Shown piece after piece: positions 24,682-33,327 of a stretch of DNA of 64,000 nt (position 1 is its first letter; each line of letters begins with the position of its first letter). The stretch lies in the NCBI RefSeq assembly GCF_030020805.1, contig NZ_CP125098.1, positions 1,530,001-1,594,000 on the forward strand, given 5' to 3'. The notes beneath the pieces are model-generated. The model saw nothing but the letters and a program-made list of their open reading frames with translations, made no database searches and was not told where the DNA came from. The translations under genes and the position numbers were made by a program. This DNA is from Paenibacillus sp. RC67. Lineage in GTDB: Bacteria; Bacillota; Bacilli; Paenibacillales; NBRC-103111.

Positions 24682-24820
24682 TAATGGAACGAGAACGATA
24701 GTGTGGAGCTGCCGCCAGGACAGCTCCTTTATTAATGACCATTAAAATAACGGGCAGTATAATGCATGAAATTTGTTCCTGTAAGTCAAAAGATAGTTTA
24801 CTTAACGGGAGAGTTATATT
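24682..24820 (+). repeat. Cassette repeat, complete, followed by a second right-like part
   Basis: Left part GGAACGAGAACGATAG, hairpin GGAGCTGCC/GACAGCTCC with T3 (24706-24730), right part AAATAACGGGCAGTATAATG. A further CTTAACGGGAGAGTTAT lies at 24800. Confidence 0.75.
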
Positions 24821-24865
24821 GGAAAATCTGATTGATAAAAAAAGCTATTGACTGGAGGCTAAGCC

Positions 24866-25501
24866 TTGGAGTGTAGTGTACAAATTAAACAAATCACTCA
24901 TGATAATCGAAAGATATATCCTCAAGTCTATGCTTTGAAACCAGGACATGTACATATTCAGCAAATTCCTAAGCTTCATTATGTATCGCAGGAAATGAAT
25001 ACGGCTTTTCATATGAATTGGGTTAGTCACCCTGAACCTACAGATGAACAGTGGATTGTAGTGAAAATTGTTAATCAGTTAAAGCAGATTTCAAAGAGGT
25101 CTCTGGGTTATAAATTTAAGCTGATGCCTCACGAAATCATTTGGCATGGTATTTTTGAAAATAATAAGCATTCAGTAACATATATGATGCAAGTTCCAGA
25201 TTGTATTACTTTGGAAATGTACGAAGAGGCACGAGCTAAAGTAGAAAGGAATTTACGTGGGCAGAAAATCTCTGAAACGAAGTTAATTGGAGAAAATTCT
25301 GTTCTTTGTGCGCAAAAACTTCATGTTGGACATTATCGTGATACTCAGCTGACTCTCAAAGAAATTGAAAAATATGTAGAAGAGCAAGGGTATAAAGTAA
25401 AGGGGAATCGAAAAGAAATATATCTCAACTCAGGGATGTGTTACCACCCCCATGAAACTTGGAAGACGATTGTCAGCGTTCACATCGAAAAGTTAAACTA
25501 A
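24866..25501 (+). CDS. GyrI-like small-molecule-binding protein, 211 aa
   Basis: GGAGGC six bases upstream supports TTG 24866. The protein has two related halves typical of GyrI-like (SHS2) domains; the second ends with the diagnostic KGNRKEIYLNSGMCYHPHE and a final strand IVSVHIE. Such proteins bind or hydrolyse hydrophobic small molecules and include effector domains of multidrug regulators. No DNA-binding domain is present. The TAA stop at 25499-25501 is the TAA of the repeat. One-gene cassette. Confidence 0.7.
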   Translation: MECSVQIKQITHDNRKIYPQVYALKPGHVHIQQIPKLHYVSQEMNTAFHMNWVSHPEPTDEQWIVVKIVNQLKQISKRSLGYKFKLMPHEIIWHGIFENNKHSVTYMMQVPDCITLEMYEEARAKVERNLRGQKISETKLIGENSVLCAQKLHVGHYRDTQLTLKEIEKYVEEQGYKVKGNRKEIYLNSGMCYHPHETWKTIVSVHIEKLN

Positions 25502-25575
25502 CGGAGAACGATAATGCAGGGGCTGCTTCAACGCGGCTCCTTTTTTCTTTATTGAAGTAACAGGCAGGATAGCGT
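25495..25575 (+). repeat. Cassette repeat, complete, terminator-like hairpin
   Basis: Left part AACTAACGGAGAACGATAA, hairpin GGGGCTGC-TTCAACGC-GGCTCC with T6, right part TTGAAGTAACAGGCAGGATAG. Confidence 0.85.
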
Positions 25576-25628
25576 AACTTCCAATAGTTGGAAGCGTATT
25601 AAGGGTAAAAGCGAAAGGAGATGATCTT

Positions 25629-25991
25629 TTGGCTATGTTAACTATTTTTATTGTAATGAATATTATTCTGGTTTTTGTGCTGTTTTCAGCTTTATTATTT
25701 GGACTTATTCAATGTAAGAAATATTCATTTTCGGGAGGATTTTATTTTTTTCTCTTTATAATTATTGGAAAGATTTATTCCTTCTTTATTCCTTATTTTA
25801 TTTCACGAATAATTAAAAATTATATTTCCTTGGATAATACCACTGAACGTACATTGGGAATGACTACGGGTGAATTGGTAGCCTGGATTTCTTATACTGA
25901 TAGTTCAATAAAGTATATATCTGAGATTATTGCTTATAGCTTTTTAGTTTTCGGGCTATATCGTATGTGGAAATCCAAGGTAAGATCATAA
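25629..25991 (+). CDS. Small membrane protein, 120 aa
   Basis: AAGGAG eight bases upstream supports TTG 25629. Three hydrophobic helices are visible (about residues 3-25, 34-57 and 97-113), with a Lys/Arg-rich C-terminus. The soluble loop carries TTERTLGMTTGELVAW. Family not recognised. One-gene cassette of low GC content. Confidence 0.6.
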   Translation: MAMLTIFIVMNIILVFVLFSALLFGLIQCKKYSFSGGFYFFLFIIIGKIYSFFIPYFISRIIKNYISLDNTTERTLGMTTGELVAWISYTDSSIKYISEIIAYSFLVFGLYRMWKSKVRS

Positions 25992-26070
25992 GGGCATCAT
26001 CCCGTTTAACTTCCTCCTGACTGCAGGGGGATTTTTTAAATTTAATTTATTACCAAAAATAAGACTTGTT

Positions 26071-26096
26071 GTTGAGCTAACGGGCAGTATTCATCA
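26071..26096 (+). repeat. Cassette repeat, right part
   Basis: GTTGAGCTAACGGGCAGTAT. Upstream only a weak CCTCC/GGGGG stem with T6 (26014-26037) is seen, perhaps the eroded hairpin. Confidence 0.65.
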
Positions 26097-26184
26097 TAGA
26101 CGAAGGCACAATTCGAAACTTTTCCCCGTTAATATTCGTCTTAAGGAGGTAAACACAATCGACATATAAAGGCGGTGAATTCTT

Positions 26185-26601
26185 ATGAATACAACAACAC
26201 GTCACTTATTTTTAGGTTTGTTTTTTTCGATTTTAACAGGTATAGGTTTATGGATATTAGAAACCATTGAAGGTAGTAAAATAACAACTTCTCTCTATAT
26301 AGATGTTAGCTACATAACTGTTACTTTCGGTAGTTTTTTGGCTTTCCCATTTTATTTTATTTCCTTTTTTGTTTTGGGTTTACTCGTGGACAAGTTCTTA
26401 AACAGTAATGTTTTTACCAAACTGTTTGGCTACGCTGGTCTGGGTGGGATTTGTGGATTTGGGATTTTTAAAAAATATTACGGTGAATTTTTCGTAAGAG
26501 AATACGGGCTTAATATTGAAACATCTATTTTGGTGTTCACTTGTATAGGTTTGATTTTAGCTTTTTTGGATAAATTTGTTAAAGAAAAAGTGCAGAAATA
26601 G
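26185..26601 (+). CDS. Small membrane protein, 138 aa
   Basis: AAAGGCGG precedes ATG 26185. Four hydrophobic helices alternate with short loops (about residues 7-26, 38-70, 79-94 and 114-129), with a Lys-rich C-terminus (KFVKEKVQK). There is no signal peptide cleavage site. I do not recognise the family. One-gene cassette. Confidence 0.6.
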   Translation: MNTTTRHLFLGLFFSILTGIGLWILETIEGSKITTSLYIDVSYITVTFGSFLAFPFYFISFFVLGLLVDKFLNSNVFTKLFGYAGLGGICGFGIFKKYYGEFFVREYGLNIETSILVFTCIGLILAFLDKFVKEKVQK

Positions 26602-26602
26602 G

Positions 26603-26700
26603 CTGAACTAACGATGAACGATAGTTCAATCAAACACGACGGCAGCCGGCTTGACACATCGGTTGCCGTCTTCCATTGAAGTAACGGGCAAAAAATAAAA
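26603..26700 (+). repeat. Cassette repeat, complete
   Basis: Left part GAACTAACGATGAACGATAG with TTCAAT, hairpin GACGGCAGCCGG/CGGTTGCCGTC, right part ATTGAAGTAACGGGCA. The stem matches the one at 8606. Confidence 0.85.
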
Positions 26701-26876
26701 CCGGCCCAAATGATGTGCCAGTTTACTCAATATCACCAATCAAGATTGCGAAAATGTACCCCGAAAAATCCCTTAGATACATAATATTCCATAAATAATT
26801 TCAGTATAAGTCTATTACTTTTTTTGAAAAAATTGTATGTTATTTAAGCAACCGCGGCGATTGCACTATAAGTATA

Positions 26877-26902
26877 GCCAACAAGGAACGATAGGTTAAA
26901 AT
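26877..26902 (+). repeat. Cassette repeat, eroded left part
   Basis: CAACAAGGAACGATAGGTTAA stands just before the next gene; the 175 bases between it and the previous repeat hold no gene. Confidence 0.45.
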
Positions 26903-26920
26903 GCAAAGGAGTGACAATCT

Positions 26921-27916
26921 ATGGATTATACTGAATGTTTTAAAGAAGTTGTACTGAAATTTTCTTTTCTCGAGCCTATCGTTGAATTTATCCGTCATAA
27001 TGAAAACATTACTTACAAGATAATGGATAGGGGAACTGAAGATACTTACTTGTTACGAATGCATAAACCAATAACAATAAACATGCAGGGTGTACAAAAC
27101 AAACGTGAGGCGATTCAGTCGGAACTAGAGTATTTGTTATCTTGGTCGTCTCAATCCGAATTACCTGTTCAAATCCCTGTTCCGAATCTAAACGGTGAAC
27201 TCGTAACAAGCGTTGTCATTGAACGCGAGGAAGTGCATTGTTCCGTATTGAAATGGGTTATAGGGGATACCATGTCCAAAATAGATTTCACCAATAAGGA
27301 AATGGTTAGTACCTTAGGAAAGCGTATTGCAGATTTACATCAGTTTTCGTGGAATTTTAAAAAAGGTCCAAGTTTTATAAGACCCGAATATGGGCTCGCG
27401 TGGATAAATAACATGTTGACCAAATTGCAATCAGGCGAAGGAATGGGTGTGATCGCTACCGTGGAATTTCAAATTCTTAAAGAGGCCATTTCGCTAGTAT
27501 ACGATCGGATGAAAGGGTTGAGCAAGAGTTCCGAAACATGGGGATTCATCCATTCCGACATTCACTATAGCAACTTAATCCGTACATCAAAGGGAATATC
27601 ATTCATTGATTTCGGATTATCCGGGTTTGGATATTACGCAATGGATGTCGCTTTGGCTGCCCTTTTTATAAAAAATGAATTACGGGATGATCTGCTTTCC
27701 GGCTATTCTAATATGATTTCACGAAGAATAGACATCGTACAGTTAGAGGACTTGATGTTTTTGAATATTTGTGATTACTACGCATTTCTGATAAGCAGAG
27801 AAGAAAAGCATATGTGGATACGCGAACATATACCAAGCCTGATTGAACTTTGTAGATCTTTACTTAAAGGCAGAATGGTTTTTTATCAAATCAATCAAGT
27901 AGGTTTATCAAACTAG
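26921..27916 (+). CDS. Phosphotransferase of the APH (aminoglycoside phosphotransferase-like) family
   Basis: AAAGGAG precedes ATG 26921. The 331-aa protein has the kinase-like fold: Ile-Thr-Tyr-Lys in the N-lobe, SVLKWVIGDT in the hinge, the Brenner motif GFIHSDIHYSNLI with catalytic Asp and Asn, and the metal-binding Asp in FIDFGLSGFG. It should transfer phosphate from ATP to a small molecule. Length and AMDVALAALF fit the homoserine-kinase-II/choline-kinase-like branch, so aminoglycoside resistance is possible but unproven. One-gene cassette. Confidence 0.8.
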   Translation: MDYTECFKEVVLKFSFLEPIVEFIRHNENITYKIMDRGTEDTYLLRMHKPITINMQGVQNKREAIQSELEYLLSWSSQSELPVQIPVPNLNGELVTSVVIEREEVHCSVLKWVIGDTMSKIDFTNKEMVSTLGKRIADLHQFSWNFKKGPSFIRPEYGLAWINNMLTKLQSGEGMGVIATVEFQILKEAISLVYDRMKGLSKSSETWGFIHSDIHYSNLIRTSKGISFIDFGLSGFGYYAMDVALAALFIKNELRDDLLSGYSNMISRRIDIVQLEDLMFLNICDYYAFLISREEKHMWIREHIPSLIELCRSLLKGRMVFYQINQVGLSN

Positions 27917-28003
27917 AAAAGCCTGCATGTAATTAATTACAGAAAACAAAGTAAGCAGCCGATCAGCACTCTCTCAATACTAACGAAGTTCTAATGCTTC
28001 ATA

Positions 28004-28032
28004 AGATAGCTAACTGGCAGGATTGTTGAATA
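28004..28032 (+). repeat. Cassette repeat, right part
   Basis: GATAGCTAACTGGCAGGATT followed by GTTGAATA. No clear left part or hairpin is left before it. Confidence 0.6.
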
Positions 28033-28097
28033 TGATTTGATTTTTGATAGAATGGAATAGGTAATTAATTACATTTTGAAAACGAGGTGATGAGCAA

Positions 28098-28427
28098 ATG
28101 GGTTCAGACTTATTTAATAATAAAACAATTAATGAGCTTTGCCGTGAATCGTTTGAGATTGCAAAACAAAATGGTTGGCACGAGGAAAAAAGAGAATTTG
28201 GAACATTAATCGCTCTAATGCATTCAGAATTATCCGAAGCACTTGAAGCATACAGAAAAGATTCGGAAGATGTTATGTGGTCCAACATAACCGAGGAATT
28301 AGCAGATGTCTGTATAAGGATTTTTAATGCATGTGGAGAATATAATCTTGACCTTGCTACAGCAATTGAAAGTAAGATGGAGAAAAATAAAGCAAGAGGA
28401 TATAAATATGGTGGAAGGCGCATCTAA
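28098..28427 (+). CDS. MazG-like nucleotide pyrophosphohydrolase
   Basis: CGAGGTGA precedes ATG 28098. The 109-aa all-helical protein has the MazG metal-binding pattern: MHSELSEALEAYR (E-x-x-E) and TEELADVCIRIFNACG (E-x-x-D), ending KMEKNKARGYKYGG, the usual MazG tail. It should hydrolyse NTPs or dNTPs to monophosphates, for house-cleaning or stress. One-gene cassette. Confidence 0.85.
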   Translation: MGSDLFNNKTINELCRESFEIAKQNGWHEEKREFGTLIALMHSELSEALEAYRKDSEDVMWSNITEELADVCIRIFNACGEYNLDLATAIESKMEKNKARGYKYGGRRI

Positions 28428-28523
28428 AGGAATAACAGAGTTATTCTTTACTTCATATACGAAACGCGACACGAGAGTTCGATAAAAAGACGATGCGTGG
28501 CTGGCGGCTCAACCCGTCGGCCT

Positions 28524-28552
28524 TGTTACGCTAAAGGGCAGTAGAGCGTGAC
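28524..28552 (+). repeat. Cassette repeat, right part with eroded hairpin
   Basis: TACGCTAAAGGGCAGTAGAGC. Before it, CTGGCGGC-TCAACCC-GTCGGCC is a weak hairpin and GAGAGTTCGATAAAA an eroded left part. The stretch 28553-28709 holds no feature besides a likely promoter. Confidence 0.6.
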
Positions 28553-28709
28553 GAGATTCTTTAACATGTCGATTTCTTCTGAATCGGAAATTGTAGAAGG
28601 ATTTATAAAAATTAACTATAATAATACTCTCTAATGACTGATAAGTAGAAATCTTGTAAAATGATTAGTCTACTGTAAATTCATTTAGAGAGAAGGACTG
28701 ACAATATTG

Positions 28710-29498
28710 ATGGACTATGGTGCAGATTTATTTAAAGGTACTGCCTGGTATTACTCTAGATACAGACCTCTTTATCCTTCGTCACTATTGCGTTTCTTAG
28801 TAAACAAGTTTTCACTTAACGGTGAAGGTCGTTTGCTTGATTTAGGATGTGGAACAGGTCAATTAACTTTAAAATTTAATGATTGGTTCCAAGAAATTAT
28901 AGGTGTAGATACTGAACCGGAGATGCTAAATGAAGCACTCCATTTGTCCAATGTTAACAGAGTGGATAACGCTTGCTGGTTACAAGGAAGGGCAGAAGAG
29001 CGTTCGAGTGATTGGGGGTCTTTTCGACTCATGTTAATAGCAAAAGCATTTCATTGGATGGATAGAGAATCGATTTTAGAAATCCTATATAACAGTTCTG
29101 ATGATAATGGCGGTATTGCTATTATTGATTATGATATTGATAAGTGTGAACCATTACATTGGAAGCTTAAGGTAGCTGAAATAGTAAAAGTTTGGCTAGG
29201 TGATGAAAGAAGAGCTGGTAATAGTACTTACACGCCTCCCAAAGAAAGATTCGAGGACACCATTACAAAATCTAGATTTAGGGATGTTGAAAGACACGTT
29301 TTACCGAGTTATTCCTACAATTGGACCATAGACACTATTCTCGGAAATTTGTATTCCACTTCATATGCCTCCAAACGTTTTTTTGGTGAGAATCTGGAGA
29401 AATTTGAAAATGAATTGAAATCCGCTTTAATAGATATTGATTCAACTGGTATATTTACCGAAGAACTATCCGTATCAGTCATTACGACTTATAAATAA
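28710..29498 (+). CDS. Class I SAM-dependent methyltransferase
   Basis: GAGAAGGA precedes ATG 28710 (TTG 28707 possible). The 262-aa protein has motif I as LLDLGCGTGQLT, the acidic residue after strand 2 in IIGVDTEPEML, and FHWMDRESIL typical of the UbiE/Ubie-like small-molecule methyltransferases. It transfers a methyl group from S-adenosylmethionine; substrate unknown. One-gene cassette. Confidence 0.85.
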   Translation: MDYGADLFKGTAWYYSRYRPLYPSSLLRFLVNKFSLNGEGRLLDLGCGTGQLTLKFNDWFQEIIGVDTEPEMLNEALHLSNVNRVDNACWLQGRAEERSSDWGSFRLMLIAKAFHWMDRESILEILYNSSDDNGGIAIIDYDIDKCEPLHWKLKVAEIVKVWLGDERRAGNSTYTPPKERFEDTITKSRFRDVERHVLPSYSYNWTIDTILGNLYSTSYASKRFFGENLEKFENELKSALIDIDSTGIFTEELSVSVITTYK

Positions 29499-29516
29499 CT
29501 AAGAGTAATTCGGTCA

Positions 29517-29630
29517 TTAAACTATCGGGCATGTTAGCTTAATAAAACAACTAAAACGCGGCTGCCGGCATCGATCGGCAGCCGCGTAGACATATATGGA
29601 TATTTTTCATTAACTGGGGTAACATACCAG
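29517..29630 (+). repeat. Cassette repeat with a perfect 10-bp GC hairpin
   Basis: Left part AACTATCGGGCATGTTAG, hairpin CGCGGCTGCC/GGCAGCCGCG (29559-29588), eroded right part TTAACTGGGGTAACATACC. A close copy of left part and hairpin is at 54.71 kb. Confidence 0.7.
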
Positions 29631-29651
29631 AAAAATATCAGGGTGATTTCT

Positions 29652-30059
29652 TTGAAGTTTAAGCTATTCTTATGCTTATTTGTTCTTACATGCATGCTAT
29701 TAAGTAGTCCAACTCCAACATTCGCTACTCGCCCAGAAGCTAGAGAAAAACAACTTGAAGAAGCCTTGTTACAACAGCTACATTCCGTTATAGTTGCTTC
29801 TCTTAAGACTATTTACAGTACAGAATTTGCTACTTATAGTTGTGAACGAATATCCTCGATTAACGAACTAATAACACAAAAGATTAAAGATGAGGGTAGT
29901 ATACGTGTAGATGCAATACACGGTGCTAAGTACTTTGAAATATCCGTTAGTTTATGTAGTGTTGGGGTCAAAAAAGATGATGTTGAACTTTACCTGAAAA
30001 ATGACTCTCCAACGGCTGATTATTACATGGTTGGTTATAGAATAGCCCCTAAAGATTAA
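29652..30059 (+). CDS. Exported DUF3888-like protein
   Basis: AGGGTGA seven bases upstream supports TTG 29652; an in-frame GTG at 29643 overlaps that site. The 135-aa protein begins with a signal peptide (KFKLFLCLFVLTCMLL, cleavage likely after TPTFA). The mature part has EEALLQQLHSVIVASLKTIY and AKYFEISVSL, the pattern I associate with DUF3888, a small secreted Bacillales family of unknown function. One-gene cassette. Confidence 0.6.
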   Translation: MKFKLFLCLFVLTCMLLSSPTPTFATRPEAREKQLEEALLQQLHSVIVASLKTIYSTEFATYSCERISSINELITQKIKDEGSIRVDAIHGAKYFEISVSLCSVGVKKDDVELYLKNDSPTADYYMVGYRIAPKD

Positions 30060-30185
30060 TCTAACTGGGCAGATTAGTACAACCATACCCATTGAACATA
30101 TTACATAAAAAGGATACGATAGTTGAGGAGCTGCAGTAGTGCAGTTCCTCTTTTTTATTGAAGTAACGAGCAGATTAGTGGAGTA
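30058..30185 (+). repeat. Right part followed by a complete cassette repeat
   Basis: ATCTAACTGGGCAGATTAG overlaps the stop of the previous gene. Next come left part AAGGATACGATAGTTGAGG, hairpin GAGGAGCTGCA/TGCAGTTCCTC with T6, and right part TTGAAGTAACGAGCAG. Confidence 0.75.
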
Positions 30186-30287
30186 AAACTATGATAAAAT
30201 ATATAACATGCCCCCTTGATGGTTTAAGAGACCGACTTGGAATATTCTTAAGTCAATCGGTTGCAAATTATACAAGAATAAGGTGTG

Positions 30288-30932
30288 ATGCGGCTGACTG
30301 ATTTTACAATGATTAAAAAGCTGTTTCATATTACGAAACGAAACGGGTTTAGTCATGACGAGATACAAACCATTAACAATAATTTTGGTGAATTGCCCCA
30401 GGTGTTTATAGATTATTATTTGGAACTCGGTAAAGACGAGTGGCTGAATCATACGCAAGATAGTTTGATCAAGCCCGAGCAATTCCAATACTTCAAGCAT
30501 AGCGAATATTTAATTTTTTATTGCGAGAATCAGCGTGCCTGTGTCTGGGGAATCCATAAGAACGATTTATACAGGTCCAATCCCCCTGTCTATATGAGTT
30601 ACGATGAAGAGGTATGGGAAATGGAATTTGAAACATTGACCGATTTTTTTCATGCGATGGCCTATTTGCAAACCGTATACGCTCTTGAATACGGCTGTAA
30701 ATCGTTCTATTCCATTGAACAAACCGACTTGGATATTATTCGTGAAAATTTTAAAAACAAAGGTATTTCCTTTCGACATTGGATTGGCATCGAATAGTAT
30801 GGGAATTACGATGACAGCATAATAACGGTGATGAATAATGACGATAGTTTTGATTTGATTTATGCTTCAAGCGACAAAGAACATTTTGATGAAATGGGTC
30901 GGGTTCTCTCAAAACTAGGAGTAGTAATTTGA
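30288..30932 (+). pseudogene. SMI1/KNR4-like (SUKH) protein with an in-frame stop
   Basis: AAGGTGTG precedes ATG 30288. The frame reads a SUKH-type protein (FGELPQVFIDYYLELGKDEW, YLIFYCENQRACVWGI) up to a TAG at 30795-30797. It continues in the same frame for 44 more codons (YGNYDDSIITVMNNDDSFDL to LSKLGVVI) to a TGA at 30930-30932. The simplest reading is one nonsense mutation in a 214-codon gene. SUKH proteins are often immunity factors against toxins. A remnant of the recombinase follows directly. Confidence 0.7.
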
Positions 30933-30943
30933 AATTTTCTATT

Positions 30944-31066
30944 TCAATTATACGCCCAGCTGCGCGGGGAACGCCGGCGAGAACTCTACCCTCGTTACTT
31001 TTAGGTTGTAGCAGGGTTGTTGTCTTAATGATGTCACCGCTCAACTAAAGGGCAGGTTAGCGTGGC
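30944..31066 (+). pseudogene. Duplicate of the recombinase 3' end plus its repeat
   Basis: About 123 bases match 1838-1962 almost perfectly: the last 20 codons of the tyrosine recombinase (IYAQLRGERRRELY...), its stop, and the right part CTCAACTAAAGGGCAGG with TTAGCGTGGC. Both sides diverge at once. A second recombinase copy once stood here, or the junction moved by recombination. Confidence 0.9.
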
Positions 31067-31171
31067 AGGTGACTGTAATTTTTTTGTGAAGTGAAGGAGT
31101 TTATAATGTGAGAGAGAATATTTGATCAAAGAATATATGGATCTTTAACTTAAATTTTTAAAACAAGGATC

Positions 31172-31615
31172 GTGAAAACCGTGTGGGTGGATCTAATCAA
31201 AGAACTGACTAAAAAATACAAGTTTCAATTACCTGTCACAGAGTCTCAATTGTTAGAATTAGAAAGTATGCTGCATGTCGAACTTCCAAAATCATTAAAG
31301 GGATTATTGCTTGAGAGTAACGGAGTAATTGATGAGTACGGGTGTGACATTATTTGGACAATTGAACGGATAAAAAAGGACAATCTTGAGTTTCGGAAAA
31401 AAAATGATTTTAAAGAGCTTTACATGCCATTCGATCACCTTTTGTTCTTTGCTGATGCAGGAAATGGAGACCAATTTGCTTTTCCTATTCTAAACGGGAA
31501 GATTGTAAAAAACGATATTTATGTTTGGAACCATGAAGATGATAGTAGAACATGGATAAGTACTTCTCTATCTAGTTTTATAAAAGGCTGGATAAATGGG
31601 ACAATTAGTGTATAA
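31172..31615 (+). CDS. SMI1/KNR4-family (SUKH-1) protein
   Basis: AAGGATC precedes GTG 31172 closely; GTG 31181 is the alternative. The 147-aa protein matches SMI1/KNR4: TESQLLELESMLHVELPKSL at the start with SNG, LLFFADAGNGDQFAFPI in the middle with the conserved Gly-Asn-Gly-Asp, and VWNHEDDSRTWISTSLSSFI at the end. Bacterial members are commonly immunity proteins of polymorphic toxins or contact-dependent systems. No toxin gene is adjacent. One-gene cassette. Confidence 0.8.
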   Translation: MKTVWVDLIKELTKKYKFQLPVTESQLLELESMLHVELPKSLKGLLLESNGVIDEYGCDIIWTIERIKKDNLEFRKKNDFKELYMPFDHLLFFADAGNGDQFAFPILNGKIVKNDIYVWNHEDDSRTWISTSLSSFIKGWINGTISV

Positions 31616-31633
31616 ATCAAAACCCATAGCATT

Positions 31634-31724
31634 TCGACAGGTACGATAGCTCAATAAAACACGATGGCAGCCTTCTAGACGATGGCTGCCGTTTTTCATT
31701 GAAGTAACAGGCAGAATCCTTTAA
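31634..31724 (+). repeat. Cassette repeat, complete
   Basis: Left part TTCGACAGGTACGATAG with CTCAAT, hairpin GATGGCAGCC/GGCTGCCGT with T5, right part TTGAAGTAACAGGCAG. Confidence 0.85.
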
Positions 31725-31819
31725 CCTAACTTGAAATAATTTTGCTCTTGTCCACACTTTATACATGGTGTAATCTGGAAATATCTTTCATTAGAGTAGG
31801 TAAGAAAGGGCGGTTAAAA

Positions 31820-32377
31820 ATGAAGTTCATACTTATATTTGGTCCGCAGGCCGTGGGTAAGATGACTGTGGGCCATGAACTAGAGAAAATCACGCCTTTG
31901 AAGTTGTTCCACAACCATCAGACGATTGAACTGCTTCATCCTTACTTTGGTTTTGGACCTGAGATGTGGAGGTTGGCAGGTTTATTTCGTAAGGAAATCT
32001 TTGAGCAGATGTCTAAAAGCAATAGTGCTGGGTTCATGTTTACATACGTATGGGGATTCAATTTACCAGGTGACTGGAAATTTGTCGAACAAATCTGTAA
32101 CATTTTTGAATCTAATGGGCATGAGGTATGTTTTGTAGAACTTGAGGCGGACATTGGGGAGAGGCTCGCACGGAATAAATCCCCTCATCGTTTACAACAT
32201 AAGCCGACGAAACGGGACATCGAACAATCGGAAAAGGATTTACTTCATACGATGGAAAATCACCGCTTAAACTCACTACCAGGTGAGATCACAAGGGAAA
32301 ACCACATTCGAATTCAAACAACCAATCGAACACCAGAAGAGACGGCATTAATAATTAAAGAGCGATTTCAGCTTTAG
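31820..32377 (+). CDS. P-loop AAA/shikimate-kinase-like ATPase
   Basis: AAAGGGCGG precedes ATG 31820; upstream in-frame TTG at 31742 overlaps repeat-adjacent sequence. The 185-aa protein has an early Walker A, FGPQAVGKMTVG, a region LKLFHNHQTIELLHPYFGFG, and ends with a helix typical of small nucleoside or metabolite kinases. Many Bacillus genomes encode close relatives annotated only as AAA ATPase. It probably phosphorylates a small molecule. One-gene cassette. Confidence 0.75.
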   Translation: MKFILIFGPQAVGKMTVGHELEKITPLKLFHNHQTIELLHPYFGFGPEMWRLAGLFRKEIFEQMSKSNSAGFMFTYVWGFNLPGDWKFVEQICNIFESNGHEVCFVELEADIGERLARNKSPHRLQHKPTKRDIEQSEKDLLHTMENHRLNSLPGEITRENHIRIQTTNRTPEETALIIKERFQL

Positions 32378-32384
32378 GCCATTC

Positions 32385-32476
32385 TGCTAACGGAGTACGA
32401 TAGTTCAACCCAGCAAGAAGCGTCTGCCAAGCGGTAGCAGCTCCTTTTACATTAATCTGAAGGGCAGTAATTAATA
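32385..32476 (+). repeat. Cassette repeat, complete
   Basis: Left part CTGCTAACGGAGTACGATAG with TTCAA, hairpin GCGTCTGCC/GGTAGCAGC with T4, right part ATCTGAAGGGCAGTAATTAA. Confidence 0.75.
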
Positions 32477-32581
32477 TGGAAAATGGAAGTGAATAAAATA
32501 TAATTTGATCTTCTGAAACGAACATATATTCGATAAAATAGGTATGGATATAATTTACCGTGCCATAAGGAGGTTTTAATT

Positions 32582-33049
32582 ATTAACACTTACCAAGTCG
32601 ATACAGTCGAAAGAGAAGAAATCAAGTTGGTTGGTTTTTCATTAATGGAAAGTCTCAACAATCTTATAAAATCAAAGATTGGCGGAACGCTGCGTGAGGA
32701 ATTGGACAAACGAAAGTCTGAAATCCAAAACAGACTGGGATCAGGGATGTATTTAGTTCAAATATATCCTCATGAAGTTCGGTGGACTCCCAATGTACCG
32801 TATCAGCATGTGATTGCCTACGAGGTGGAATCCTTCGGAGAGATACCTAACGGTATGATATATTACACATTACCTGCAGGTCGTTTTATCAAAATCGTAC
32901 ATCAAGGCGCAGAATCGCAGCTTGGCTCTACGTATGATTATATAAATAGCACGTATGGCGTGAGACCTATTGATATCGAATATTGGAATGATATTCATAA
33001 ATTAGAACGAGAGGATGCTCAAATAGATATCTATATACCAGCTATTTAA
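32582..33049 (+). CDS. GyrI-like / Cass2-type effector-binding protein with ATT start
   Basis: AAGGAGG (32567-32573) stands eight bases before ATT 32582, from which the frame reads NTYQVDTVEREEIKLVGFSL, a normal N-terminus for this family. No ATG, GTG or TTG lies at that position; the first standard start is TTG 32627, which would delete the first strand. The 155-aa protein matches GyrI-like effector-binding domains (YQHVIAYEVESFGEIPNGM, YTLPAGRFIKIVHQG, DAQIDIYIPA). The Pfam relative Cass2 was first described from integron cassettes. It binds cationic or hydrophobic ligands. Either the ATT is used or an ATG mutated. Confidence 0.7.
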   Translation: MNTYQVDTVEREEIKLVGFSLMESLNNLIKSKIGGTLREELDKRKSEIQNRLGSGMYLVQIYPHEVRWTPNVPYQHVIAYEVESFGEIPNGMIYYTLPAGRFIKIVHQGAESQLGSTYDYINSTYGVRPIDIEYWNDIHKLEREDAQIDIYIPAI

Positions 33050-33078
33050 TCCGCTTGTTACTGTATAAATAAACGATT

Positions 33079-33106
33079 CCGCTAACAGGTACGATAATTC
33101 AACAAA
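33079..33106 (+). repeat. Cassette repeat, left part
   Basis: CCGCTAACAGGTACGATAAT followed by TCAACAAA and a short GCC-TTTTGGGC stem. No right part follows; 33130-33327 shows nothing else I can support. Confidence 0.65.
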
Positions 33107-33327
33107 CCGCCTTTTGGGCGTTCCGCCGAATACCTAAGATTATCTCATAGAACTCGACGACGATAATGATGCGTACAGAAGCAAAATTCACGAGATGCCA
33201 TCCTTCCTATAATAAGTGATACAATACCGTACATATTATTTGGGCCAAAATATTAATCCCTTTACTTAAACGATGATCGAGGCGTATAATCCGTTAAGAC
33301 ATCGGAGTGAGAAGAGGGAAATTGATT

